NCBI GenBank assembly: GCA_050289485.1
Contig: JBNKFV010000008.1
Span: 1 to 64,000, forward strand
Source of the DNA: JBNKFV01 sp050289485
GTDB taxonomy: Bacteria > Pseudomonadota > Gammaproteobacteria > Pseudomonadales > Cellvibrionaceae
Length of the DNA: 64,000 bases
Direction of reading: 5' to 3'
Below the pieces are notes generated by a model. That model saw nothing but the letters and a program-made list of their open reading frames with translations, was not told where the DNA came from and did no database searches. The stretch's first letter is position 1, and the number at the start of each line of letters is the position of its first letter. The translations under genes were made by a program, and so were the position numbers. Shown here one piece after another: positions 36,294-45,076 of the stretch.

Positions 36294-36479
36294 ATGGGTG
36301 ATGTGTTGCCGTTTAAACGGCCTTCAGCGAAAGAAAAGCATAAAGGTAAAACCCTTTGCCGCAGCGGGTTTCACAAGTGGCTGGTGGTAAAAGAACGACA
36401 GTTCGATGTTAAGCAAGGGCGCCTGATTACGCTGTATCGTTGCAGTCGTTGTGGCGAGGAGAAGATTGAAGCCTGTTAA
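36294..36479 (+). CDS. Small zinc-ribbon-like conserved protein
   Basis: The 61-residue protein starts MGDVLPFKRPSAKEKHKGKT, a start I recall from small conserved proteins of pseudomonads and relatives. It has LCRSGFHKW and YRCSRCGEE, which together could bind one zinc ion. Function unknown. It is convergent with slyD, and a short GGGCCTG/CAGGCCC hairpin lies after its stop. Confidence 0.75.
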   Translation: MGDVLPFKRPSAKEKHKGKTLCRSGFHKWLVVKERQFDVKQGRLITLYRCSRCGEEKIEAC

Positions 36480-36484
36480 GAGTT

Positions 36485-36505
36485 GGGCCTGCTAACAACA
36501 GGCCC
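36485..36505. terminator. Hairpin between convergent small gene and slyD
   Basis: GGGCCTG (36485-36491) and CAGGCCC (36499-36505) form a perfect 7-bp stem with a 7-base loop. TTTT occurs a few bases later on the plus strand (36511-36514), making a weak terminator. Confidence 0.5.
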
Positions 36506-36512
36506 GTCACTT

Positions 36513-36998
36513 TTAGTGGTGATGATGGCCATCTGGACCGTGTGTATGGCCGTGGCTGATTTCTTCGGCGCTGGCCGCACGAATGCCTACCACTTCAACG
36601 TCGAAGTGCAGGCGCACACCGGCTAACGGGTGGTTGCCATTGATCGTGACGTTATCACCTTCAACGCCGATGACTTCAACAACCTGAAGGCCGTTTTGCG
36701 TCTCGGCATGAAATTCCATGCCTACTTCGAGCTGGTCTACTCCGCTGAACATAGATGAGGGCAGTTCCTGAATCAGTTCCGGGTCGACATCGCCATAGCC
36801 CTGTTCGGGCTCTACCACGCATTGAACCTGATCACCAATGGCTTTGCCGGTCAGTTGATTTTCGAGGCCTGGTACAATGTTCTGTGCACCGTGCAGATAA
36901 TCCAGTGGCTCTTGCCCCTCAGATGAATCAATAACAGTGCCCTCGTCGTCTTTGAGGGTGTAATGGATGCTGACAACGGTGTTATCTGCAATTTGCAT
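36513..36998 (-). CDS. slyD: FKBP-type peptidyl-prolyl isomerase SlyD
   Basis: The 161-residue protein has the SlyD layout: FKBP core (VSIHYTLKDDEGTVIDSS; YLHGAQNIVPGLE), the insert-in-flap chaperone domain (about 70-125), and a short His-rich tail (HGHTHGPDGHHHH) that binds nickel. It isomerises prolyl bonds, assists folding and can deliver nickel to hydrogenases or urease. The tail is much shorter and less Cys-rich than in E. coli. Confidence 0.93.
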   Translation of the reverse strand: MQIADNTVVSIHYTLKDDEGTVIDSSEGQEPLDYLHGAQNIVPGLENQLTGKAIGDQVQCVVEPEQGYGDVDPELIQELPSSMFSGVDQLEVGMEFHAETQNGLQVVEVIGVEGDNVTINGNHPLAGVRLHFDVEVVGIRAASAEEISHGHTHGPDGHHHH

Positions 36999-37047
36999 AA
37001 GCTTTCCTTTAAATAATAACGCCAGAGGCGGGAGTGACTCACAGAGC

Positions 37048-37833
37048 TTAACTGGCTTGCCCCTGCACCGTTTGACCGTTTACTTCGGCCTCATGTAAAT
37101 CCAGTTCGTAACCCTTACCGTCTTCCCAGTGCTGCAGGCGAACGATCAGGTAATCCCAGTCAATAGCAAACCAGATATAGGTTTTTCGTTTGTTAGAGTC
37201 TTTGCGCAAACGTTCTACTTTGAGTGTTTTTAACTTGCCTACCGGGGTATCAAGCCATTCTTCGTCGATAATATCAAAACTGTATTGCTTCATATTACCG
37301 CCGTCGGCGATGTTATAGCCAATTAGGTCGGTATTTTGCAGCAAATCCTGGCGTAACTGCAGCTGATAGCTGAGCTTGTCCAGCGTGCCATCGGTAATGT
37401 CCATGTGCCAGGGTTTGTTTTCCACGTCATTTTTTACTTGGCGGGCTATCCAGTCAAAGTCGAGATAGGCGTGCCGGTCGCGTCCGAGGCCCTCACGGTG
37501 GTACTCGTAGCGCATCGGTTGCAATTGAAAGTTACCGTTGTCGAGCTCTCTCCATTGAAACTGTGAAATTTCAGTGATTTTGGCAATCCACGAATCTGCC
37601 TCAAAATACAGTTGGTAGTCGTGATCGTTGAGTTTTTTCAGCTCGCGCTTGGCCGTTACTCCAATGCCATGGTAGCGTGCTTTATAAACAGCGTTAAAGG
37701 GTTTTAAGTGAGGCTGTTCCTGCGCCGGCTGTGCGCTGGCCTTTGCTTCAGGTGCCGTATCGCCCGGTTGTGCCCACACAGGCGATGTCAGTACGAAGAG
37801 TAGTGTCAGTAGTCGGTGGTAAATCCCTGTCAT
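37048..37833 (-). CDS. DUF3108 periplasmic protein
   Basis: From ATG 37833 the product is 261 residues with a signal peptide (TLLFVLTSPVWA). The body (FNAVYKARYHGIGVTAKREL...) is the DUF3108 family, exported proteins of unknown function often found next to purN. I prefer ATG 37833 over the ATG six codons earlier (37851) because CAGGG lies just before it. A strong hairpin separates it from purN. Confidence 0.85.
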   Translation of the reverse strand: MTGIYHRLLTLLFVLTSPVWAQPGDTAPEAKASAQPAQEQPHLKPFNAVYKARYHGIGVTAKRELKKLNDHDYQLYFEADSWIAKITEISQFQWRELDNGNFQLQPMRYEYHREGLGRDRHAYLDFDWIARQVKNDVENKPWHMDITDGTLDKLSYQLQLRQDLLQNTDLIGYNIADGGNMKQYSFDIIDEEWLDTPVGKLKTLKVERLRKDSNKRKTYIWFAIDWDYLIVRLQHWEDGKGYELDLHEAEVNGQTVQGQAS

Positions 37834-37862
37834 AAGTACCCTGTCTGTCATGTGGTTGAGCA

Positions 37863-37898
37863 GCCCGGAATAATCGGGTTTGTCTGATTATTCCGGGC
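37863..37898. repeat. Perfect 13-bp inverted repeat between purN and the DUF3108 gene
   Basis: GCCCGGAATAATC (37863-37875) and GATTATTCCGGGC (37886-37898) pair without mismatch around a 10-base loop. No T-run follows in the direction of transcription. It probably stabilises purMN mRNA ends or acts as an imperfect terminator. Confidence 0.75.
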
Positions 37899-37915
37899 AC
37901 CACCTTACTCGCAGC

Positions 37916-38587
37916 TTAATGGTCGCAGGTGTCAATCAGGTGACCGCTGGCGGGTAATGGCACACCATCAAGCATGCTTTTGCCATCCTGCATCAGCAGA
38001 CGCCCAGTTGCAAACCACGCCACAGCCATGGGGTAAATAACGTGCTCCTGTTGCTGAACACGCTTCGCCAGCGAGGCTTCTGTGTCGGTCGCCAGCACGG
38101 GAACCCTTGCCTGTATCGCTGCCGGTCCGCCATCCAGTTCGGCCGTTACAAAATGTACGGTTACGCCGTGATACTCATCACCGGCCTCAATAGCACGGCG
38201 GTGGGTATGCAGGCCTTGGTATTTGGGCAGCAGCGAAGGATGAATGTTCAACATTCTGCCCAAGTAGTGGTTGGCAAAGGTTGGTGTCAATATGCGCATA
38301 AATCCTGCCAGCACAACCAGCTCAGGGCTATATGCATCGATCTTATCCATCAGTGCCAAATCAAAGGCGTCGCGATCGGCATAGACTGTATGATCGAGAG
38401 TCAGCGCGGGAATACCGGCTTTTTCTGCCCGCTCAAGGCCCAATACATTCGGGCGGTTACTGATAACTGCCCGAATGTCTATGGGTAACTGGCCTTGTTG
38501 CTGTCCGTCGATGAGCGCTTGCAAATTACTGCCGCTGCCAGAGATCAACACAACCACTGGCAGTGGGGTAGAGCGAGTTGCTGCCAT
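37916..38587 (-). CDS. purN: Phosphoribosylglycinamide formyltransferase
   Basis: The 223-residue protein has GSGSNLQALIDG (17-28) for phosphate binding, MLNIHPSLLPKYQG with the catalytic Asn-His pair, and the later AELDGGPA with the catalytic Asp. It transfers formyl from 10-formyl-THF to GAR in purine synthesis. Its ATG follows the purM stop by one base, so the two are co-translated. Confidence 0.96.
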   Translation of the reverse strand: MAATRSTPLPVVVLISGSGSNLQALIDGQQQGQLPIDIRAVISNRPNVLGLERAEKAGIPALTLDHTVYADRDAFDLALMDKIDAYSPELVVLAGFMRILTPTFANHYLGRMLNIHPSLLPKYQGLHTHRRAIEAGDEYHGVTVHFVTAELDGGPAAIQARVPVLATDTEASLAKRVQQQEHVIYPMAVAWFATGRLLMQDGKSMLDGVPLPASGHLIDTCDH

Positions 38588-38588
38588 A

Positions 38589-39656
38589 TTATTTCAGGCC
38601 CGCCAGTTCAACGTGCTCATCGCCTTCATTGAGCGGTGCAATTTCACCAACGACAAAAGCCGTTTCGCCAGCACTTTGCAGAGCCTCGATCGCGGCAGCG
38701 GCATTATCTGCAGATACACAAATAATCATGCCTACGCCACAGTTGAAGGTGCGATACATTTCTTGTGGGGCAACGTTGCCTTGCTCCTGCAGCCAATTGA
38801 ACACCGCAGGCATCTCCCAGCTTTGAGTATCGATAATGGCCTTGCAGTTAGCGGGCAGAACCCGCGGAATATTTTCCAGCAGACCACCACCGGTAATGTG
38901 TGATAGCGCATGTACTGGTATTTGTTTAATCAGGCCCAGCAGCGATTTTACGTAGATGCGGGTAGGGGCAAGCAACGCTTCAGCCAGTGACTTGCCGCCC
39001 ATGTCTTGCGTCAGGTCGGCGTTGGCAACATCAATAATTTTGCGCACCAGTGAGTAGCCATTAGAGTGTGGGCCGCTGGACGCCAGCGCAATAAGTTTGT
39101 CGCCAGCCTTCACTTTGCTGCCATCGATAATTTCATCTTTTTCGACAATGCCGACGCAGAAGCCAGCGAGATCGTAGTCTTCGCCATCGTACATGCCCGG
39201 CATTTCTGCGGTTTCGCCGCCTACCAGGGCACAGCCCGCCAGCTCACAGCCTGCACCAATGCCAGTAACCACATCTGCCGCAATATCCACATCCAGCTTG
39301 CCAGTAGCATAATAGTCGAGGAAAAACAGAGGTTCAGCGCCGGCTACCACCAGGTCGTTCACGCACATGGCAACCAGATCGATACCAATCGTGTCGTGGC
39401 GGTTAAGATCCATGGCTAAGCGCAGTTTGGTACCCACGCCATCAGTACCTGAAACCAGCACCGGTTGTTTGTAGCCAGCAGGTATTTCGCACAGTGCGCC
39501 GAAACCGCCGAGCCCGCCCATAACTTCTGGACGTTTGGTACGCTGGGCAACGCCTTTGATGCGATCTACCAGGGCATTACCGGCATCGATATTTACGCCA
39601 GCGTCTTTGTAACTGAGTGAAGGTTTATTTGCTGATGAATCGCTCATAGGGCTCAC
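38589..39656 (-). CDS. purM: Phosphoribosylformylglycinamidine cyclo-ligase
   Basis: The 355-residue protein has the AIR synthetase markers SYKDAGVNIDAGN near the start, SGTDGVGTKLRLA, and GGETAEMPGMY. It closes the imidazole ring to make AIR with ATP. It is the first gene of purMN. A candidate promoter (ATGACG, 18 bp, TAAAAT) lies in the 324-bp gap upstream; no PurR-like box is seen. Confidence 0.96.
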   Translation of the reverse strand: MSPMSDSSANKPSLSYKDAGVNIDAGNALVDRIKGVAQRTKRPEVMGGLGGFGALCEIPAGYKQPVLVSGTDGVGTKLRLAMDLNRHDTIGIDLVAMCVNDLVVAGAEPLFFLDYYATGKLDVDIAADVVTGIGAGCELAGCALVGGETAEMPGMYDGEDYDLAGFCVGIVEKDEIIDGSKVKAGDKLIALASSGPHSNGYSLVRKIIDVANADLTQDMGGKSLAEALLAPTRIYVKSLLGLIKQIPVHALSHITGGGLLENIPRVLPANCKAIIDTQSWEMPAVFNWLQEQGNVAPQEMYRTFNCGVGMIICVSADNAAAAIEALQSAGETAFVVGEIAPLNEGDEHVELAGLK

Positions 39657-39781
39657 AGTACTGTTGGTTTAATGGTCAGGCGGCAGTTCGTTGGGGGTTT
39701 GCTGTGTTCGGCTGCAGTTGAAATCAGCAGCGTGTTCAGACTCAGCAATTCAGACGGGCCATCCACTTACGAAAGGGCGCG

Positions 39782-39811
39782 ATTTTATCAGTTAAACTGT
39801 GGTGGCGTCAT
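39782..39811 (-). promoter_or_regulatory. Candidate purMN promoter
   Basis: On the minus strand ATGACG (39806-39811) and TAAAAT (39782-39787) are 18 bp apart, about 125 bp before the purM ATG. Each hexamer is a partial match. The rest of the 39657-39980 gap holds only a possible short ORF. Confidence 0.3.
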
Positions 39812-39896
39812 GGGTAAATTGCCAACAAATGTGCTGAAGTATGGTCATAGCGTGGTTGCAAGGGTGTGAATCAATCGTTAGGTCGGGAATAAACCT

Positions 39897-39977
39897 ATGA
39901 CTGAACCGGTTTACCGTTTGATTATTGCAGGGCCTTTGTCGACAATGTCGCCTGCCCAAAAAGATGGAATGAGTTGA
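39897..39977 (+). CDS. Possible 26-codon upstream ORF before the DUF2066 gene
   Basis: ATG 39897 opens MTEPVYRLIIAGPLSTMSPA and six more residues, stopping at TGA 39975-39977, three bases before the DUF2066 ATG. A GGGA lies about 10 bases upstream. It could be a leader peptide that couples translation of the next gene, or chance. Confidence 0.3.
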   Translation: MTEPVYRLIIAGPLSTMSPAQKDGMS

Positions 39978-39980
39978 TTC

Positions 39981-41132
39981 ATGAAGTATGTCGATTTAGC
40001 GCTGGTACGTTTCTGTTGTCTTCTAGCGGTGCTGTTAGTAAGTAGTGTGGTACATGCGGAACCCAGACGTGATCTCTACGTGACTGAGCACGAGGTACCG
40101 GACCAGTCTGCTCCCATGCGCAACCGGGCTATTAAGGAAGGCTTTGATGCATTGCTAGTGCGATTATCCGGTTTTCCAGAGGCACCAGCGGCTGCTGGTG
40201 TAGCGGCTGCACGGCAGCGTGCCAGCAGCTATGTGCAGGAGTTTCGCTATCGTCAGAAGGCTTCAGAAGGGAGTTCGGACGGTGACATTACCGCGCCTGC
40301 AACAACCGTATTGGAGTTGCATTTTTCCGAGTCGGCCATGTTGACCTTGTTACGTCAGGCCGGGCTGCCATTTTGGCCTGCAGACCGGCCTCAGGTGTTG
40401 GTATGGTTGGTGGCTAATGATTATGGCGAGGGACTGCATTGGTTGGCGGCCAATAGCGACATAGCGGGCTTGAATAAAACATTGGAGGCGCAGGGTGACC
40501 GATTTGGTGTGGTGTTTACTGCCCCCCTGCTTGATTTACAAGATGTGGTGACGCTCTCGCCAGAACAGGCTTGGGGGCTCGACGCCAACGCACTCAGTGA
40601 TGCCTCTGAGCGTTATGGTGCCGATGTAATCGTGTTGGGGCGTTATGCCAAAACCTCGAGCGGCGAGTGGATGGTCAACTGGAATATGTGGCAAAAAGAC
40701 AGTGAAACGGTTTTTGACAGCCGCAACAGCGATCCCAATGACGAGTTGGCAGATGCACTGGCCCAGGTGGCGGTGACGCTGGCCAAGCGTTACGCCATTG
40801 TGCCCAGTGTTAATGGGCCTGAGGGCTTGGTTGTCGACGTGCAAAACGTGAATGGTTTTGCGCCTTATCAGCAGGTTATTCGCTATTTAGAGCAACTGCC
40901 CATGGTCAGTGGGGTGCAGATGGCTGGTGTGGCAGCGAGTAACCTAAGCCTTACTCTGTTTACTGAGGGGGATTTAACACTTCTCCTGGAGCGCCTGCAG
41001 CGCGATGGCCGTCTCGAGTATATTCAGGCTATCGACAGTGCCTTACCGGCCTGGCAGCGACAGCCTATTGGTTCACCGGCGAATCCACTGCGACTGCGCG
41101 TGCCTGCCAAAGAACCGGTGGAAGAGGGCTGA
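39981..41132 (+). CDS. DUF2066 exported protein
   Basis: The 383-residue protein has a signal peptide (CCLLAVLLVSSVVHA) and the DUF2066 body, beginning LYVTEHEVPDQSAPMRNRAI with the family's ARLSGFP-like segment (VRLSGFP). The family is periplasmic or lipid-facing, of unknown function, and in related bacteria lies between purM and hda, as here. The AI-2E-family permease gene often found before hda is absent. Confidence 0.85.
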   Translation: MKYVDLALVRFCCLLAVLLVSSVVHAEPRRDLYVTEHEVPDQSAPMRNRAIKEGFDALLVRLSGFPEAPAAAGVAAARQRASSYVQEFRYRQKASEGSSDGDITAPATTVLELHFSESAMLTLLRQAGLPFWPADRPQVLVWLVANDYGEGLHWLAANSDIAGLNKTLEAQGDRFGVVFTAPLLDLQDVVTLSPEQAWGLDANALSDASERYGADVIVLGRYAKTSSGEWMVNWNMWQKDSETVFDSRNSDPNDELADALAQVAVTLAKRYAIVPSVNGPEGLVVDVQNVNGFAPYQQVIRYLEQLPMVSGVQMAGVAASNLSLTLFTEGDLTLLLERLQRDGRLEYIQAIDSALPAWQRQPIGSPANPLRLRVPAKEPVEEG

Positions 41133-41246
41133 TCGACTTGCAAACCTGCGTGCCACTGGCGACGACAGCCAAATATGGTAAAGTTGCACGCCTTAAGGGC
41201 GTTAAACGCCAAAACTATCGGTTGTAACTTTGGCATTGCGTTCATT

Positions 41247-41963
41247 ATGAGCAGTGGTACACCTAAACAATTGTCGTTAGGCATCTCATTAAATGATGAT
41301 GCCACCTTTGATAATTTCTTCTGTGCGCTGGGCAATCCCAACGAACAAGCCTTGGTCGGTATGAAACAGCAGTTGACGGATCAGGGTGAGCAACTGGTGC
41401 TGTTGTGGGGTGAGGCAGGTGTTGGCCTTACTCATCTGTTGCAGGCGGCTTGTCATCACGCTGAATCGCTTGGTTTGCACGCCCAATACTTACCGTTGAA
41501 GGATGTGAGTGGCTTTAATCCCGAGCATTTGCTTGATGGTCTTGAGCAGCTCGACATCGTTTGCCTTGATGCGCTGGAAGTAGTGGCGGGGCACCCTATT
41601 TGGGAGCGTACATTATTCCACTTGTTTAACCGAATGCGTGATGCGAATAAGTGCTTATTGATCGCGTGCCATGTGCCTCCAGCTCAGTTGGATATTCGCC
41701 TGCCTGATTTAAAATCACGCCTGCAATGGGGTGTGACGTTTCGCATCCATGCGTTGTCTGACGATGAAAAGTGTGAGGCTTTGGCGCTGCGAGCCCGTGG
41801 TCGTGGCCTGGAGATGAGCCGCGAGGTGAGTCAGTATATTCTCAAGCGTGCACCGCGCGATATGAATGAGCTGTTTTATTTGTTGGAGCGCCTGGATGAG
41901 GCCTCGCTGGCAGAGCAACGTCGTTTAACCATTCCGTTTGTAAAGCAAACCCTGGGGCTTTGA
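41247..41963 (+). CDS. hda: DnaA regulatory inactivator Hda
   Basis: The 238-residue protein begins with the clamp-binding stretch KQLSLGISL and has a DnaA-like AAA+ domain: DATFDNFF, the P-loop position LWGEAGVGLTHLLQAA, Walker B DIVCLDALE, and the sensor-II-like arginine region. Hda with the sliding clamp stimulates ATP hydrolysis by DnaA after initiation. The Walker A lysine is replaced by leucine (GVGLTH); E. coli Hda also lacks a canonical lysine. ATG 41247 gives the usual length; the upstream frame (41175) does not. Confidence 0.93.
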   Translation: MSSGTPKQLSLGISLNDDATFDNFFCALGNPNEQALVGMKQQLTDQGEQLVLLWGEAGVGLTHLLQAACHHAESLGLHAQYLPLKDVSGFNPEHLLDGLEQLDIVCLDALEVVAGHPIWERTLFHLFNRMRDANKCLLIACHVPPAQLDIRLPDLKSRLQWGVTFRIHALSDDEKCEALALRARGRGLEMSREVSQYILKRAPRDMNELFYLLERLDEASLAEQRRLTIPFVKQTLGL

Positions 41964-41980
41964 CTCTCCGCTAATCTATA

Positions 41981-42014
41981 AAAAGCCCCATGCGTTAACG
42001 CACATGAGGCTTTT
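41981..42014. terminator. Bidirectional terminator between hda and sppA
   Basis: AAAAGCC (41981-41987) pairs with GGCTTTT (42008-42014), extended inward by a CATG/CATG helix around a CGTTAACG centre. A and T flanks on both sides make it work for both convergent genes. Confidence 0.8.
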
Positions 42015-42039
42015 GCTTTTGGGATTGGCAAGTGCTCTG

Positions 42040-43902
42040 TTACAGACTGATATCGCAGGTCATGCACTGGGCGTAAATATTGTTTGGGTCGCGCAATAGC
42101 TGCAGTTGAGTCCATACTTTTTCGCCCATCTGTCGAACAAAAAAAGCGGCTTGGGAGTCGGGTGACGGGGCAATCGACAGCGTCGGCACCCAGGCAATCA
42201 CTTGTTGCGACAGTTGGCGTAAAAACAGTTCTTTGGGGGAGAGCACTCGCGTTACCGGTTCTACGCGATAGGTTGATAAACCGGCAGCATCGGCGGCAGC
42301 GGCGACCACATCCTCAAGATTGCCCAGTTCATCGACCAGCCCAATCTCTTTGGCCATGGTGCCGGTCCAGATTCTACCCTGGGCGACTGCGTGAACTTCA
42401 TCGGTGGTTTTGTTTCGCGCATCGGCAACAATCGTAAGAAATTGCTGATAGATGTGGTCGACACCACTCTGAAACAAGCGCTTGCTGCGCTCAGGCATGG
42501 GGCGGTCGGGGCGATACAACGCTGCAAACTGAGTCGTTTCCACGCCATCGGTGCTGATGCCCAGTTTGGCTAACGACTCGTCAACGGTTGGAATAATACC
42601 AAACACGCCGATAGAGCCGGTGATGGTGGTAGGTGTTGCCCAGATTTGATCGCCAGCCATGGATATCCAGTAACCACCAGAGGCGGCAACACTGCCCATG
42701 GAAATGTACACCGGAAATTTTTCGCCACGTAATACTTTCACTCGTTGAATGGCATTGCGAATTTCTTCTGAAGCAAAGGCGCTTCCGCCGGGGCTGTCTA
42801 CGCGAATGACTAAGCCTTTAAGTTGATAATTATTAGCGGCGCGGTCGAGCATTTTGATCATGGTCGTACTGCCGATGGAGCCTTCTGGTTGCTCGCCATC
42901 CAGGATGGCGCCGGTGGCGGTAATCAGACCGATGGCGTCGCCCTGCGGAAATACATGACTGTGCATGCGCAGGTAGGTGCGAAAATCAACATGGCGGTAG
43001 GTGTTGCCTTTGTCAGACGCACCAATAAAGCGTTCTAGACTGTCTTCCACTTCCTGGCGACTTAACACTTCATCCACCAAGCCTTTATCCAGTGCGAGCG
43101 CGCTGGGATTACCCTCGAAAGCCTGCAGGTTTTTATCCAGGTTGTCGGCATAATCGTGAATAGTGCCTGGGGTTAATTCGCGGCGTGCTTCAAGGCCTTG
43201 CTGATAATCAGTCCAGAGTTGTGCCAGTAATTTACGGTGATGTTCTTTCGAGGCCGGCGACATGTCGTTGCGCAGCAGTGGTTCAACGGCGTCTTTATAT
43301 TCCCCTACGCGAAAAACATGGGCTTTGATATGTAGCTTGTCGAGTGCAGCTTTAAAGTAATTAGCGTAGCTGGCAAAGCCCATAATACCCACGTTGCCCA
43401 TGGGCGCGAGGTAAATAGTATTGGCGTAACTGGCGAGAAAATACTGCGCTTGGCTGTAACTGCCGCTTACGGCATAAATGGGTTTTCCGGTGCTGCGAAA
43501 ACGCTCCAGGGCGGCACCGATTTCATGCATTTTACTCAGGCCTGCCGCTTCAAGATCCTGTAGTTCGAGTACCAGGCTGTTGATGCGGTCATCGTCTTTG
43601 GCGCCGTCGATGGCCTTTATGACATCACTTACCAGGGTTTCGGGTTGGTAATCACTTTGTGGGTTGATAATCTGGCTGATGGGATCAGCGTAGCTGAGCT
43701 GGTCAACCAGCGTGCCGGTCAGGTTCAGGCGCAGGGCTACGTCGTTGGGCAGTACCGCCGACTCCTTGGGCCACATCGCTGCAACAATAAACAACAGCAC
43801 CACCAAAAATAACAGGTTGGCCAGCGTATTGCGCAGCCAGGTAATGGCGCTGCCGATAAAGCTGAAAAAGCGACGAATAAAGCCGGGTTTTGAGTCCTTC
43901 AT
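42040..43902 (-). CDS. sppA: Signal peptide peptidase SppA, 67K type
   Basis: The 620-residue protein has one N-terminal membrane segment (about 24-44) and tandem SppA domains. Lys203 (GEYKDAVEP) in the first and Ser408 (VAASGGYW) in the second make the Ser/Lys dyad. It degrades left-over signal peptides in the inner membrane with the active sites facing the periplasm. It is the last gene of the arsC-wrbA-DUF2069-sppA run. Confidence 0.95.
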   Translation of the reverse strand: MKDSKPGFIRRFFSFIGSAITWLRNTLANLLFLVVLLFIVAAMWPKESAVLPNDVALRLNLTGTLVDQLSYADPISQIINPQSDYQPETLVSDVIKAIDGAKDDDRINSLVLELQDLEAAGLSKMHEIGAALERFRSTGKPIYAVSGSYSQAQYFLASYANTIYLAPMGNVGIMGFASYANYFKAALDKLHIKAHVFRVGEYKDAVEPLLRNDMSPASKEHHRKLLAQLWTDYQQGLEARRELTPGTIHDYADNLDKNLQAFEGNPSALALDKGLVDEVLSRQEVEDSLERFIGASDKGNTYRHVDFRTYLRMHSHVFPQGDAIGLITATGAILDGEQPEGSIGSTTMIKMLDRAANNYQLKGLVIRVDSPGGSAFASEEIRNAIQRVKVLRGEKFPVYISMGSVAASGGYWISMAGDQIWATPTTITGSIGVFGIIPTVDESLAKLGISTDGVETTQFAALYRPDRPMPERSKRLFQSGVDHIYQQFLTIVADARNKTTDEVHAVAQGRIWTGTMAKEIGLVDELGNLEDVVAAAADAAGLSTYRVEPVTRVLSPKELFLRQLSQQVIAWVPTLSIAPSPDSQAAFFVRQMGEKVWTQLQLLRDPNNIYAQCMTCDISL

Positions 43903-43944
43903 ATCAACCTCTATGTGTGTTCTAGTGTGCTGTCTGGTAACAGG

Positions 43945-44403
43945 TTAAAGATGGTCGGTTTCGGTTGCCGTTGGCTGGGTAGCCAACCAGTCGTAGTACT
44001 GTCCGTGTTGCAGCCAGCGGCTGGTGTACATGGCCGCAATGAATAATACGATGCTCAATACCAGTCCAATAATGTCAGACAAGGTGCCCATGGGCGACCC
44101 CACTTCGACTACGTAGGCGGTAAAGTACAGGAGCGTAGCAAAGCATAACCAGCTGTAAGTTTTGTAGCGCTGTTTCACCATACCGGGAATAAATATCGCC
44201 AACGGGAGGGTTTGTACCAGAAAAAAGCGCCACGAACCGGATTCGGCCACAGTATTGTTTATCGCAAACAAAAGAAAGTAGGCAATCAGTGTTACCCAGG
44301 TTAAACACACGCCTAGTTTTGCTTTGGGAAGTATGTCGGCTGCCAGTGTGGCCGCTTCGGTAGGTGTAATGGGTTTGCTTTCTGCTTTTTTGCCGTAAGC
44401 CAT
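43945..44403 (-). CDS. DUF2069 inner-membrane protein
   Basis: The 152-residue protein has four hydrophobic segments (about 33-50, 62-76, 84-99, 108-128) and matches DUF2069 in length and in usual position next to wrbA. Function unknown. Gaps of about 35-42 bp on each side support co-transcription with wrbA and sppA. Confidence 0.8.
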   Translation of the reverse strand: MAYGKKAESKPITPTEAATLAADILPKAKLGVCLTWVTLIAYFLLFAINNTVAESGSWRFFLVQTLPLAIFIPGMVKQRYKTYSWLCFATLLYFTAYVVEVGSPMGTLSDIIGLVLSIVLFIAAMYTSRWLQHGQYYDWLATQPTATETDHL

Positions 44404-44438
44404 GCGAGATCCAATAATAACGTTAGTGTAAACAAGCG

Positions 44439-45041
44439 CTAGTTAGCTAGTTTGTTAGCCAGGGTTGCCAGCCGCTTGCCGAGTGCCTGGCACAGTTTGA
44501 TTTCTTCGGCATCAAGTTGGTTGCCTCGACCATTACCTGACCAATGCGAGGCGCCATAGGGCGTGCCACCGCCAGTGGTGTCGGTTAGAGCGGGTTCACT
44601 GTAGGGTAGGCCCACCAACGTCATACCGTGGTGTAGCAGCGGTAGCATCATACTCAGCAAGGTACTTTCCTGGCCGCCGTGCAGGCTGTTGGTTGAAGTA
44701 AATGCGGCAGCCGGTTTATCGATCAGTTTGCCGCTCAGCCAGAGATCGCTGGTCCCGTCCAGAAAATACTTCAACGGCGCAGCCATATTGCCAAAACGGG
44801 TAGGGCTGCCCACTGCCAGCCCACTGCAGTTGGCCAGTTCTTCGTATGTGCAATATACCGCACCGGTCGCTGGTACGGTGGGGTCTGTCGCGGTAGTCGT
44901 AGTCGAAACCGGCGGCACCGTGCGCACCAGTGCTTCCATACCGTGGCACTGTTCTATACCGCGAGCGATTTCCATGGCCATGGCTTGCGTGCTGCCGTGG
45001 GTACTGTAGTAAAGAACCAGAATATAAGGGAGAGGTGTCAT
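44439..45041 (-). CDS. wrbA: NAD(P)H:quinone oxidoreductase, WrbA type
   Basis: The 200-residue flavodoxin-like protein binds FMN through YSTHGSTQAMA (residues 11-21) and GSPTRFGNMAAPLKYFLD, followed by SLHGGQESTLLSM, the WrbA signature. It performs two-electron quinone reduction in the cytoplasm against redox stress. It sits in an operon after the arsC-like gene. Confidence 0.94.
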   Translation of the reverse strand: MTPLPYILVLYYSTHGSTQAMAMEIARGIEQCHGMEALVRTVPPVSTTTTATDPTVPATGAVYCTYEELANCSGLAVGSPTRFGNMAAPLKYFLDGTSDLWLSGKLIDKPAAAFTSTNSLHGGQESTLLSMMLPLLHHGMTLVGLPYSEPALTDTTGGGTPYGASHWSGNGRGNQLDAEEIKLCQALGKRLATLANKLAN

Positions 45042-45076
45042 TGCAGATCCCGTGATAAGGCTAGTGTGCTGGGCAC

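Noticed and set aside
39672..39869. 65-codon ORF between purM and the DUF2066 gene
   Set aside because: No ribosome-binding site or recognisable residues; codon use looks random.
39657..39980. PurR operator or purine riboswitch before purM
   Set aside because: No match to the PurR box or to a purine aptamer core could be found by eye.
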